NCBI GenBank assembly: GCA_019115685.1
Contig: DXDC01000375.1
Coordinates: 1 to 7,784, forward strand
Direction: 5' to 3'
Length of the DNA stretch: 7,784 nt
Source of the DNA: Candidatus Agrococcus pullicola
GTDB taxonomy: Bacteria; Actinomycetota; Actinomycetes; Actinomycetales; Microbacteriaceae
Positions 7,750-7,784 of the stretch are shown in pieces. The notes below the pieces were generated by a model. The model searched no databases. It saw only the letters and a program-made list of their open reading frames with translations, and was not told the origin of the DNA. Each line of letters begins with the position of its first letter. Position 1 is the stretch's first letter. The translations under genes were made by a program, and so were the position numbers.

Positions 7750-7754
7750 CCTCC
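7750..7754 (-). promoter_or_regulatory. Ribosome binding site deciding a TTG start for the lipoprotein
   Basis: GGAGG on the minus strand, six bases before the TTG at 7743. No comparably good site precedes the ATG at 7761, where AGGGG lies eight bases upstream within a palindrome. Confidence 0.6.
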
Positions 7755-7761
7755 GTGTCAT

Positions 7762-7773
7762 GGGGCATGCCCC
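7762..7773. repeat. 12-bp perfect palindrome at the head of the transporter operon
   Basis: GGGGCATGCCCC is self-complementary over all 12 bases and sits directly upstream of the ATG at 7761, 19-30 bases before the favoured TTG start. It could be an operator half of a larger site, or a leader-RNA structure near the start. The window ends 11 bases further on, so the promoter context is missing. Confidence 0.4.
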
Positions 7774-7784
7774 TACCGCAGGGC

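Overview
The window is high-GC DNA read almost entirely on the minus strand. GTG and TTG starts, four-base GTGA gene overlaps and the protein flavour (a lipoprotein with an acidic Gly-rich linker, a CAEC cytidine deaminase) point to an actinobacterium. Microbacteriaceae is my best guess, but the sequence alone does not prove it.

In the direction of transcription (right to left) the layout is as follows. (1) A PnrA/BmpA-type nucleoside-binding lipoprotein ends at 6625; its start is best placed at a TTG at 7743. (2) A 114-base gap holds a perfect 13-bp hairpin. (3) A fused double-NBD ABC ATPase covers 4990-6510. (4,5) Two integral-membrane permeases cover 3770-4993 and 2460-3773; each starts with GTG inside a GTGA overlap with the gene before it. 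(6) Cytidine deaminase (cdd, 2046-2456) follows. (7) Thymidine/pyrimidine-nucleoside phosphorylase (deoA, 761-2053) overlaps cdd by 8 bases. (8) A 127-base spacer carries a possible 34-codon small ORF. (9) An unrecognised four-helix membrane protein (152-634) appears to be translated from a leaderless mRNA with its own promoter. (10) The first 12 codons of another gene run off the left edge at 1-37; by gene-order analogy with other actinobacteria it may be adenosine deaminase.

Genes 1-7 form a nucleoside import and salvage operon. The lipoprotein captures nucleosides outside the membrane, the two permeases and the ATPase import them, cytidine deaminase converts (deoxy)cytidine to (deoxy)uridine, and the phosphorylase splits thymidine/deoxyuridine into free base and deoxyribose-1-phosphate. 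The arrangement resembles B. subtilis nupNOPQ and the S. mutans cdd-rnsBACD cluster.

I see no mobile element, CRISPR, tRNA, rRNA or clearly novel system. No stretch longer than about 130 bases lacks a gene. The most worthwhile observations are the intercistronic hairpin after the binding-protein gene, the apparent leaderless promoter of the unknown membrane protein, the small ORF after deoA, and the palindrome at the lipoprotein start.
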